NCBI GenBank assembly: GCA_021779655.1
Contig: JAJYAF010000143.1
Location: 1-6,145 of the forward strand
Source of the DNA: Pseudomonadota bacterium
GTDB lineage: Bacteria; Pseudomonadota; Alphaproteobacteria; Acetobacterales; Acetobacteraceae
Reading direction: 5' to 3'
Length of the DNA: 6,145 nucleotides
The notes below the pieces were generated by a model, which worked only from the letters and a program-made list of their open reading frames with translations, was not told the DNA's origin and searched no databases. The translations under genes and the position numbers were made by a program. Positions 1-5,782 of the stretch are shown here, in pieces; the stretch's first letter is position 1; the number at the start of each line of letters is the position of its first letter.

Positions 1-210
1 CGTCACGGTCGTTATTCCGGGGCTTCCGACCAGGCAACCGAGTTCGAGAGCCACGAGGCCGCCTGGGCCGAGATGACCAAGGTTTGCGCCAACCTTGTCG
101 GCGGCATTTCTCGCAGCCTGAAGCAAAACGCCGAATGGCATATGGAGCTGCTCGACGAGACCAAAAAGCCCGTATTCAGAATCAGTCTGGTGTCGGAAAC
201 GCTTAGCTAG
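1..210 (+). CDS. DUF6894-like small protein, 3' part only
   Basis: The first frame is open from the left edge to a TAG at 208-210 and gives 69 residues; the start lies outside the window. The pattern resembles the C-terminal part of DUF6894, a family of short uncharacterised proteins common in Alphaproteobacteria. Visible features are a glycine/aspartate-rich start, the segment TEFESHEAAWAEMTKVCANL where the family has 'G.E..d...A..EA', and the ending 'W.MELLDETKKPVFRISL', which matches the family's 'W.m.V.De.G..v..l.f'. There is no membrane segment. Function is unknown for the family, and I infer none. It sits 81 bases upstream of the chimeric kinase in the same reading frame, separated by its own TAG. 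The family assignment comes from pattern memory, so it is moderately sure; that the frame is coding is more likely than not. Confidence 0.6.
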   Translation, partial: RHGRYSGASDQATEFESHEAAWAEMTKVCANLVGGISRSLKQNAEWHMELLDETKKPVFRISLVSETLS

Positions 211-291
211 CGAGGTCCACGGGCGTGCCGTCGTTTCGGATGTTGCTTCATTGCGCAGCTCGTCAATTCCGCGGACATCGACGGACGTAAC
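211..291 (+). other. Gap before kinase, possible diverged MCP remnant
   Basis: This 81-base stretch has no stop in the frame of the downstream kinase and no ATG, GTG or TTG in that frame. Its last dozen codons (around 256-291) translate to QLVNSADIDGRNV, leading directly into VQSVASATEEL. In intact MCPs the corresponding place usually reads something like 'ASEEASANVQSVASATEEL', so this may be the diverged tail of the same MCP fragment. No convincing promoter or Shine-Dalgarno was seen. This suggests the coding frame once extended further upstream. The alternative is that the resemblance before 292 is chance. Confidence 0.35.
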
Positions 292-1122
292 GTGCAGTCG
301 GTGGCCTCGGCAACCGAGGAACTGACTTCCTGGGTCAACGAGATCAGCCGTCAGGTCCAGGAGTCGGCGCGGTTGGCCAACGAGGCTGTCGATCAGGCAG
401 TTGCAGAATCGGTCGCCTTCTACAGTAGGGAAGTCGATCGGAGTCGCCAACTGTTCCTGGGAATTCTGGGTCATGATCTGCGCAACCCGCTGACGGCGAT
501 TTTAGGCGGGATGGAGATGCTGCGTAAAACGCCGATGAGCGAGCGGGCCGGGCAATGGGTGGAGATCGTGGCCACCAGCGCGCAGCGGATGGCCGAGCTG
601 ATCGACGTGGTAGTGGATTTCTCCCGCAGCCAGCTTGGCGGCGTCTTCGCGGTTGAATGCCGCCTGACGGACGGCGTGGAGGATGGTTTGCGGCGACTGG
701 TTGCGGAACTGGCACGCCAAGGCAAGCCGGGCGGCCTGCTTGAAACCGAGTTGACGATAACGGAAGCCGTTTTCTGCGATCTCCGGCGGATTGAGCAGTT
801 GACGTTGAATTTGCTGAAAAACGCGCTTGAATATGGCGATCCGCTCAAGCCGGTGCGGCTATACGCGGCGACGGTGGATGGCTGGTTGAGCGTGGAGGTG
901 ACCAATGGCGGCGAGCCAATTCCGCCGGAGCTGATGCCGCGGATTTTCGAGCCTTTCACGCGCGGCGCAGCCCAGCCCGGGCGGGAAGGGCTGGGACTTG
1001 GGCTTTATCTCGCCCGGCAAATCGCGCTGGCGCATGGCGGAACACTGGAATGTCTTTCAACCAGCAAAGAGACCCGGTTCAGCCTGCGAATACCGCTCCG
1101 ACAGGATAAGCCGGCGCTCTAG
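292..1122 (+). CDS. Chimeric MCP-fragment/histidine kinase, soluble
   Basis: This is a cytoplasmic histidine kinase of 276 residues if it starts at GTG 292. Residues 1-36 match the methylation-helix region of methyl-accepting chemotaxis proteins (SVASATEEL, then NEISRQVQESARLANEA). From about residue 37 it is a kinase. The HisKA helix carries H61 in LGHDLRNPL, the expected phospho-acceptor. The HATPase_c domain has an N-box with N173 and N177 (LNLLKNALEYG), a degenerate G1 box (VTNGGEPIPPE, with N205 where D is usual), an F-box (RIFEPFTRG, 217-224) and a G2 box (GLGLGLYLARQIALAHGG, about 233-250). No transmembrane, PAS or GAF segment is visible, and no response regulator is nearby, so partner and signal are unknown. 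GTG 292 has no clear Shine-Dalgarno; TTG 373 is preceded by AGGAG (359-363) at 9 nt spacing and would give 249 residues, still including H61. Kinase identity is near certain; whether it is expressed is open. Confidence 0.85.
   Translation: MQSVASATEELTSWVNEISRQVQESARLANEAVDQAVAESVAFYSREVDRSRQLFLGILGHDLRNPLTAILGGMEMLRKTPMSERAGQWVEIVATSAQRMAELIDVVVDFSRSQLGGVFAVECRLTDGVEDGLRRLVAELARQGKPGGLLETELTITEAVFCDLRRIEQLTLNLLKNALEYGDPLKPVRLYAATVDGWLSVEVTNGGEPIPPELMPRIFEPFTRGAAQPGREGLGLGLYLARQIALAHGGTLECLSTSKETRFSLRIPLRQDKPAL
359..375 (+). promoter_or_regulatory. Candidate internal RBS and TTG start of kinase
   Basis: AGGAG at 359-363 lies 9 nt before an in-frame TTG at 373-375. It is the only well-spaced Shine-Dalgarno/start pair I see before the phospho-acceptor histidine. 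Starting here would remove most of the MCP-derived helix but keep the whole kinase core. GAG-rich MCP codons (CAG GAG TCG) could create the motif by chance. Confidence 0.3.
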
Positions 1123-1264
1123 TTGGCCGCTATTTCCCGACATAACGGCTTCGTCGCGACTGACGTGCTCGCGAATTTGTGTCCGGTCAGCTCCTCCAAA
1201 CCAAGGGAAGGCATGTACAAAAAATGACCCAATGTTGGTGTACCTAAAGAATAAATTGGCATAT
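1123..1264. other. Intergenic region between convergent genes
   Basis: This 142-base spacer lies between the kinase stop and the stop of the minus-strand dipeptidase. It has no plausible gene; the frames that cross it are continuations of shadows of the kinase. Its second half (about 1205-1260) is clearly richer in A+T than the flanking genes. It holds a nested dyad: GTACA at 1215-1219 with TGTAC at 1239-1243, enclosing CCAA-TG-TTGG at 1229-1238. I see no G+C-rich stem followed by a T-tract, so no standard intrinsic terminator can be called for either gene. Confidence 0.5.
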
Positions 1265-2641
1265 TCATCCGCCGATTGCCGCTAACAACCGGGCATGCGC
1301 CCTGGTTCCACGATGGAAGCAGGCGAGTTCGAATTTTTCGTTCGGCGAATGGATGCGATCGTCGTCAAGCCCATAGCCGGCCAACAGGCAGTCGAGTCCG
1401 AGGCGGGTTTTGAACGCTTCCACCACCGGGATGGAAGCGCCGCAACCGACCAGAACCGCGGGTTTCCCGAATTCCTCGCTCAGCGCGCGGCGGGCGGCGC
1501 GGATGAACGGGGCATCGGGCCGCATGGCAAAGCCCGGCGCCGCGCCCTGGTGCTTGAAACTCGCCTTCGCGTCGCCACGCAGCCGCGCGCTCACGAAATT
1601 TTCGAAATTGCGCACTATTGCCTGCGGGTCCTGCCCCGGCACGAGGCGGAAGGTAAGCTTCGCGGTCGCCTCGGCGGGAATGACGGTCTTTGTTCCCTCA
1701 CCCTGATAGCCGCCGAAAATGCCGTTGATATCCAGGGTCGGCCGGGCCCAGAGCTGGGCGAGCGGTGATTGCCCGGTTTCGCCGGCCGGCATCGTCAGCC
1801 CCACCTCGCCCAGGAAGGCTTCCGTGTCGAAGCCAAGATGTTCCCAGGAATTGCGCATCTCCTCCGGCACCGGCATCACGCCGTCGTAGAAATGGGGGAT
1901 CCGGATCCGTCCCTGAGGGTTTCGCAGATCACTCAGAACATGGATCAACTCGTTGATGGCATTGGGGGCGATCCCGCCATAGAGCCCGGAATGCAGATCC
2001 CGGCACGCGGTTTTGATCGTCACCTCCACCGCCGCCAGGCCACGCAGGCTGGTGGTGATCGCCGGCGTATCGATGTCCCACATATTGGTATCGGCCACCA
2101 GCACGAAATCCGCCTTGAGCGTTTCACGCTCCTGCGTCAGAAGCTCAGCCAAAGAGGGGCTTCCGCATTCCTCCTCGCCCTCCAGCAGCACGGTCAGCCG
2201 CACCGGCAGACGTCCGTTCACCGCGAGATGCGCCCGGCAGGCTTCAAGGAAGCTCACCACCTGGCCTTTATCGTCCACGGCGCCACGCGCGACGATCTGC
2301 TTGCCGCGCGGGCCGTCAACCAGTTGCGGGTCGAACGGATCACTATGCCATAGCGCCAGCGGATCCGCCGGCTGCACGTCGTAATGCCCATAGAACAGCA
2401 CATGTGGCGCTTCCGGCCCGGCGCCGCTGTGCTGGGCGACCACGCCCGGCAGGCCGGAGGTTTCCGAGAGCCGGGCAGCAAAGCCCATTTCCGCCAGCCT
2501 GTCCTTCGCCCAGCCGGCCGCTTCAAGACAGTCCTGCCGGTGCGCGGGCTGCGCGCTGATGCTGGGAATCCGCAGCAGAGCGAACAGCCTCGCCAGTGAA
2601 TCGTCCAGATGGGTGTCGATATAAGCGAGAACCTTTTCCAT
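1265..2641 (-). CDS. M20 family zinc dipeptidase
   Basis: A metallopeptidase of the M20 (ArgE/DapE/carnosinase-like) dipeptidase type, expected to hydrolyse short peptides or related amide substrates in the cytoplasm with two metal ions. Numbering from the upstream ATG at 2647 (460 residues), the expected active-site series is present in order: H88 and D90 in FYGHYDVQPAD, bridging D125 in ARGAVDDKGQ, the E159-E160 pair in EGEEECGS, D186 in VADTN, H219 in DLHSGLYGG (lid/dimerisation domain) and H433 in DDDRIHSPNE. Length and layout fit full-length M20 dipeptidases, with no signal peptide. I prefer the second ATG at 2641 (458 residues): AAGGG (complement of 2651-2655) lies 9 nt before it but only 3 nt before the first ATG. 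The gene diverges from cysS across a very short gap and converges on the kinase. Exact substrate cannot be told from sequence; desuccinylase or carbamoylase activity in the same superfamily is possible but less likely given the carnosinase-like motifs. Confidence 0.9.
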   Translation of the reverse strand: MEKVLAYIDTHLDDSLARLFALLRIPSISAQPAHRQDCLEAAGWAKDRLAEMGFAARLSETSGLPGVVAQHSGAGPEAPHVLFYGHYDVQPADPLALWHSDPFDPQLVDGPRGKQIVARGAVDDKGQVVSFLEACRAHLAVNGRLPVRLTVLLEGEEECGSPSLAELLTQERETLKADFVLVADTNMWDIDTPAITTSLRGLAAVEVTIKTACRDLHSGLYGGIAPNAINELIHVLSDLRNPQGRIRIPHFYDGVMPVPEEMRNSWEHLGFDTEAFLGEVGLTMPAGETGQSPLAQLWARPTLDINGIFGGYQGEGTKTVIPAEATAKLTFRLVPGQDPQAIVRNFENFVSARLRGDAKASFKHQGAAPGFAMRPDAPFIRAARRALSEEFGKPAVLVGCGASIPVVEAFKTRLGLDCLLAGYGLDDDRIHSPNEKFELACFHRGTRAHARLLAAIGG

Positions 2642-2647
2642 GGCCAT

Positions 2648-2689
2648 AAACCCTTGATTAGTTGCACGAGCCGGCCGAAAAGCCGGAGC
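2648..2689. promoter_or_regulatory. 42-bp divergent spacer with stem-loop at cysS start
   Basis: The gap between the outermost dipeptidase ATG (2647) and the cysS ATG (2690) must hold both ribosome binding sites. It contains AAGGG for the dipeptidase (complement of 2651-2655). For cysS there is a 5-bp perfect stem, CCGGC (2671-2675) with GCCGG (2682-2686) around the loop CGAAAA, whose 3' arm overlaps the only GGAG (2685-2688). I could not identify convincing -35/-10 pairs for either direction, so the promoters may lie partly inside the 5' ends of the two genes. Confidence 0.45.
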
Positions 2690-4036
2690 ATGACCAGTCT
2701 ATGGCTGCATAACACCCGCACCCGGCGTCAGGAAGTTTTCACGCCGATCGATCCGGCGAATGTGCGCCTGTATCTCTGCGGCCCAACCGTTTACGACCTT
2801 CCGCATATCGGCAACGCGCGCAATGTCGTGATTTTCGACATCCTGGTCCGGCTTCTGCGGCGGCTCTATCCGCGCGTGACCTATGTACGAAACATCACCG
2901 ACGTGGACGACAAAATCAATGCCCGTTCGCTCGCCACGGGCGAGCCGATCGCCGCCATCACCGCCCGTACCACCGCCGATTATCATGCGGACATGGCGGC
3001 TCTCTTCAACCTTCCCCCGGATATCGAGCCATGCGCCACCGCGCATATCGCGGAGATCATCATGATCGTCGAGCGGCTGATCGCCGGCGGCCACGCCTAT
3101 GAGGCGGCGGGTCATGTCCTTTTCTCGGTCGCCTCCGATCCGGCCTATGGCACGTTCTCCGGGCGCTCGCCGGCGGAACTGATCGCAGGCGCCCGCGTCG
3201 AGGTCGCGCCCTATAAGCGCGAACCGGTGGATTTCGTGCTGTGGAAGCCCTCCACGCCGGAATTGCCGGGCTGGGATTCACCCTGGGGACGCGGCCGCCC
3301 CGGCTGGCATATCGAGTGCTCCGCCATGTCCTGGCGCCATCTCGGAGAGAATTTCGATATCCATGGCGGCGGCGACGATCTGATTTTCCCGCATCATGAG
3401 AACGAGATCGCCCAATCCTGCTGCGCCTTTCCGGGTTCGGAATTCGCGCGCTTCTGGGTGCATAACCATATGCTGCTCGTCAACGGCGCGAAGATGAGCA
3501 AATCGCTCGGTAATTTCAAAACGGTGCGGGAAGTGCTGGCCTTGGCGCCGGCGGAAGCGGTCAGGCTGCTTTTGATCGGCACCCATTACCGGGCGACCCT
3601 GGATTTCACCGATGCGGCGCTGCGGGAGGCGAAGAAGGGGCTGGACCGCTTCTATCGCGCTCTCGCCGCGCATCCCGGCATGGCGGCGGTGGCCCATATC
3701 CCTCCGGCGCTGCTCGCGCCGCTATGCGACGATCTGAACACGCCGGGCGCGATCGCGGTGCTGCACGAACTTGCCGACGCCGCGTTGCAGGGTGATGCGG
3801 ATGCCGCGGCCGGCCTGCGCGCCGCCGGGACGATCCTTGGCCTGTTCAACCACACGCCGGAGGAATGGTTCCGCGGCGATGCGGATGGCGACCGGATCGC
3901 GACGCTGATCGCCGAACGCGCGGCCGCGCGCCGCGCCGGAGACTTCGCCCGTGCCGACGAAATCCGCAAATCCCTGGAGGCCGAAGGCATTCTCCTGGAA
4001 GACGGCGCGGCGGGCACCACCTGGCGCAAGCGATGA
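2690..4036 (+). CDS. cysS: Cysteinyl-tRNA synthetase
   Basis: Class I aminoacyl-tRNA synthetase that activates cysteine with ATP and charges tRNA-Cys in the cytosol. The protein is 448 residues, close to the usual 450-460. The Rossmann catalytic domain shows CGPTVYD (C30), the HIGH-type signature as HIGN (H39-N42), [38 protein letters not shown] (C210), [17 protein letters not shown] (H235, E239) and the KMSKS loop (K268-S272). C30, C210, H235 and E239 match the known active-site zinc ligands that discriminate cysteine. The DALR-type anticodon-binding domain begins near DDLNTPGA (347-354), and the C-terminus has the typical [18 protein letters not shown] then GTTWRKR. The start at ATG 2690 is chosen because [20 protein letters not shown] aligns with normal CysS N-termini; the frame is open further upstream, but that sequence is not CysS-like. 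GGAG is only 1 nt from this ATG. It is the first gene of a three-gene operon and overlaps the next by 4 bases. Confidence 0.97.
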   Translation: MTSLWLHNTRTRRQEVFTPIDPANVRLYLCGPTVYDLPHIGNARNVVIFDILVRLLRRLYPRVTYVRNITDVDDKINARSLATGEPIAAITARTTADYHADMAALFNLPPDIEPCATAHIAEIIMIVERLIAGGHAYEAAGHVLFSVASDPAYGTFSGRSPAELIAGARVEVAPYKREPVDFVLWKPSTPELPGWDSPWGRGRPGWHIECSAMSWRHLGENFDIHGGGDDLIFPHHENEIAQSCCAFPGSEFARFWVHNHMLLVNGAKMSKSLGNFKTVREVLALAPAEAVRLLLIGTHYRATLDFTDAALREAKKGLDRFYRALAAHPGMAAVAHIPPALLAPLCDDLNTPGAIAVLHELADAALQGDADAAAGLRAAGTILGLFNHTPEEWFRGDADGDRIATLIAERAAARRAGDFARADEIRKSLEAEGILLEDGAAGTTWRKR

Positions 4037-4809
4037 CCGGACGGAACGGGGGCGCGGAACTCGCCCCTCTGGATCCCTCGCCGGTCGTCATTCTGGTACG
4101 GCCGCAAATGGCCGAGAATATCGGCGCCGTGGCCCGCGCCATGGGCAATGGCGGGCTGTTCCATCTGCGGCTGGTTTCGCCGCGCGATGGCTGGCCGCAG
4201 GAGCGCGCCTGGCGCACCGGCTCCGGGGCGCATCGGATTCTCGAAGCGGCCCGCCTGCATACCAGCGTGCGTGAGGCCGTGGCCGATCTGCACCGCGTCT
4301 TCGCCACCTGTCCACGGCCGCGCCATATCATCAAGCCCGTGCTCACCGCCCGCGGCGCCGCCGGGGAAATCCATGCCATCGGCGCGCGCGGCCTGAATTG
4401 CGGCATCCTGTTCGGGCCGGAGCGCAGCGGGCTCGACAAGGAAGACATCACGGAGGCGGACAGCTTGATCCGCTACGAACTCAACCCCGGTTTCATGTCC
4501 TTGAACCTCGCCCACGCCGTGATGATCATGGCCTATGAGTGGTGGCTGGCGCGCCAGCCGGAGCAGCCGCCGAACGTGCTGCAAACCCACAAAACCGCCA
4601 TCGCGGCCAAGGCGGAGCTGGACAATTTCATGGACCACCTGATTGCCGCATGCGACGCCTCCGGGTTTTTAAGGAATGAAGAAAAACGTCCCGGTATGAT
4701 ACGGAATTTGAAACATCTTTTTCAACGTGGGGAAGCAACGCAACAGGAGCTCGCGACCTTGCACGGGATCGTGAGCGCGCTGGCGCACAAGCGGCCTTCC
4801 GCGCCATGA
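4033..4809 (+). CDS. trmJ: TrmJ-type tRNA 2'-O-methyltransferase (SPOUT)
   Basis: A SpoU/TrmH-class knotted methyltransferase of 258 residues. TrmJ enzymes use S-adenosylmethionine to 2'-O-methylate nucleotide 32 in the anticodon loop of certain tRNAs. The three SPOUT motifs are present: motif 1 VRPQMAENIGAVARAMGN with N29 and R35, motif 2 ILFGPERSGL with E130 and R131, and motif 3 NPGFMSLNLAHAV with S156 and N158. The C-terminal helical extension (about 190-258: AELDNFMDHLIAACDASGF, GMIRNLKHLFQR) is the TrmJ-specific part and separates it from TrmL or TrmH. The start ATG at 4033 overlaps the cysS stop (ATGA), and the gene ends in a second ATGA overlap with the acyltransferase. No independent Shine-Dalgarno is obvious, which fits translational coupling. 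The 3' part carries an AT-richer patch. Family assignment is secure; TrmJ rather than another SpoU subgroup is very likely, while target tRNAs are not readable from sequence. Confidence 0.9.
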   Translation: MTGRNGGAELAPLDPSPVVILVRPQMAENIGAVARAMGNGGLFHLRLVSPRDGWPQERAWRTGSGAHRILEAARLHTSVREAVADLHRVFATCPRPRHIIKPVLTARGAAGEIHAIGARGLNCGILFGPERSGLDKEDITEADSLIRYELNPGFMSLNLAHAVMIMAYEWWLARQPEQPPNVLQTHKTAIAAKAELDNFMDHLIAACDASGFLRNEEKRPGMIRNLKHLFQRGEATQQELATLHGIVSALAHKRPSAP

Positions 4810-5750
4810 GCAGCCGGGTGAAGCCGCGAAAAGGCTTTCATCCGCTGTACCGGCTTCAGGCATTGGGCTTGTGGCTGCTGTTCCGGTTCTTCGGCGCCCT
4901 TCCGCTGGATACCGCCTCGGCCCTGGGCGGATGGCTGGCGCGCCGGTTCGGCCCGCTTTCCGGCGCCCATCGCACCGCCGTCAGCAATCTCGCCAAGGCG
5001 ATGAAATACAAAAATAGATCCGAACTAGCCGAAATTCTCGACGCGATGTGGGACAATCTCGGCCGCTGCCTTGCCGAGTATCCCCATCTCGGCCGGCTGA
5101 TGACTGACAGCACGCGCGTCGAAGTGGTCGATCCGGCAAACTGCCTGGCACGGCTTCGCGATGACGGCATCGGCGCGATCCTGATCGGCATGCATTCCGG
5201 AAACTGGGAGCTTTCCACGGTGCCGGGATTTCGGGCCGGGCTGAAGCAGCACCATTTCTACCGCGCGCCGAACAACCCGTTTGTGGAACGCATCATCCTT
5301 CAAATGCGTGCCGCCATGAGCCAGGAGGGATACCTTCCCAAAGGCGCTGACGGCGCCAGGCAGGCAGCGGCTTTACTGAAAAATCATGCGCATATCGGCA
5401 TGCTCGTTGACCAGAAGCAGGATGAGGGGGTAGCGGTGCCGTTTTTCGGGCGGGAGGCGATGACGACAACCGCGCCCGCCGCTTTCGCCCGCCGCTTCGG
5501 CCTGCCGATCGTCGCCGACCGGGTGGTGCGGCTGAACGGGGCACGATTCCGTATTTATGTGGAACCCGTGACGGTTGGCAAAACCGAGGACCGCGCGGCG
5601 GATGTCATCGACGCGACCCGGCGGATCAACCAGACGTTGGAAAACTGGGTGCGGCAAAACCCAGGGCAATGGCTCTGGGCGCATCGCCGCTGGCCGGCGG
5701 AGGAGGGTTTCGGTCCCGTTGCGGAACAGCGATCCGGGCAGGGATCGTGA
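4806..5750 (+). CDS. Lipid A biosynthesis acyltransferase, LpxL/HtrB family
   Basis: An inner-membrane-associated acyltransferase of 314 residues expected to transfer a secondary acyl chain from acyl-ACP to a lipid A precursor on the cytoplasmic face. Visible features are an N-terminal hydrophobic anchor (about residues 17-34, LQALGLWLLFRFFGALPL), the HX4E catalytic signature H130-SGNW-E135, YRAPNNP (152-158), LVDQKQDEGVAVPFFG (200-215), which is typical of LpxL/LpxM enzymes, and the conserved C-terminal GQWLWAHRRW (287-296). Length matches the family. It starts at an ATG that overlaps the trmJ stop by 4 bases and has no clear ribosome binding site, so translation probably depends on trmJ. 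Residues 297-314 are a low-conservation tail. Which acyl position and chain it uses cannot be told, so I do not choose between lpxL, lpxM and related names. A phosphatidylinositol mannoside or other lysophospholipid acyltransferase is the less likely alternative in this Gram-negative context. Confidence 0.92.
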   Translation: MSSRVKPRKGFHPLYRLQALGLWLLFRFFGALPLDTASALGGWLARRFGPLSGAHRTAVSNLAKAMKYKNRSELAEILDAMWDNLGRCLAEYPHLGRLMTDSTRVEVVDPANCLARLRDDGIGAILIGMHSGNWELSTVPGFRAGLKQHHFYRAPNNPFVERIILQMRAAMSQEGYLPKGADGARQAAALLKNHAHIGMLVDQKQDEGVAVPFFGREAMTTTAPAAFARRFGLPIVADRVVRLNGARFRIYVEPVTVGKTEDRAADVIDATRRINQTLENWVRQNPGQWLWAHRRWPAEEGFGPVAEQRSGQGS

Positions 5751-5755
5751 CTGGA

Positions 5756-5772
5756 ATGCCGGAAGCCGGCAT
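5756..5772. terminator. Short hairpin between converging genes
   Basis: A perfect 7-bp inverted repeat, ATGCCGG (5756-5762) and CCGGCAT (5766-5772), with loop AAG, begins 6 bases after the acyltransferase stop and ends 11 bases before the hemB stop on the other strand. Position suggests a bidirectional terminator or transcript-end stem. Neither side has a run of T residues, so it is not a standard Rho-independent terminator; the name is a positional inference. Confidence 0.35.
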
Positions 5773-5782
5773 CAGGGGCGAA

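Noticed and set aside
998..1285. Plus-strand open frame overlapping the kinase 3' end and crossing the spacer
   Set aside because: It starts inside the kinase G2 region in another frame and shows no domain, ribosome binding site or sensible composition.
1295..2353. Two consecutive plus-strand open frames (1295-1768 and 1769-2353) opposite the dipeptidase
   Set aside because: The minus-strand M20 protein has every catalytic motif across the same bases. The plus-strand translations resemble no family.
2609..2689. N-terminal extension of cysS to an upstream ATG at 2609
   Set aside because: The extra 27 residues are not CysS-like and overlap the divergent dipeptidase start. The sequence from ATG 2690 aligns with normal CysS N-termini.
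3652..4638. Long minus-strand open frame opposite cysS and trmJ
   Set aside because: It is a shadow of two overlapping conserved genes. Its translation is low-complexity R/A/G/P-rich with no recognisable domain, as expected of the antisense frame of G+C-rich genes.
4695..4700. TATGAT as a promoter -10 box for the acyltransferase
   Set aside because: No reasonable -35 hexamer is found 16-18 bases upstream, so it is kept only as a minor observation within the AT-rich patch.
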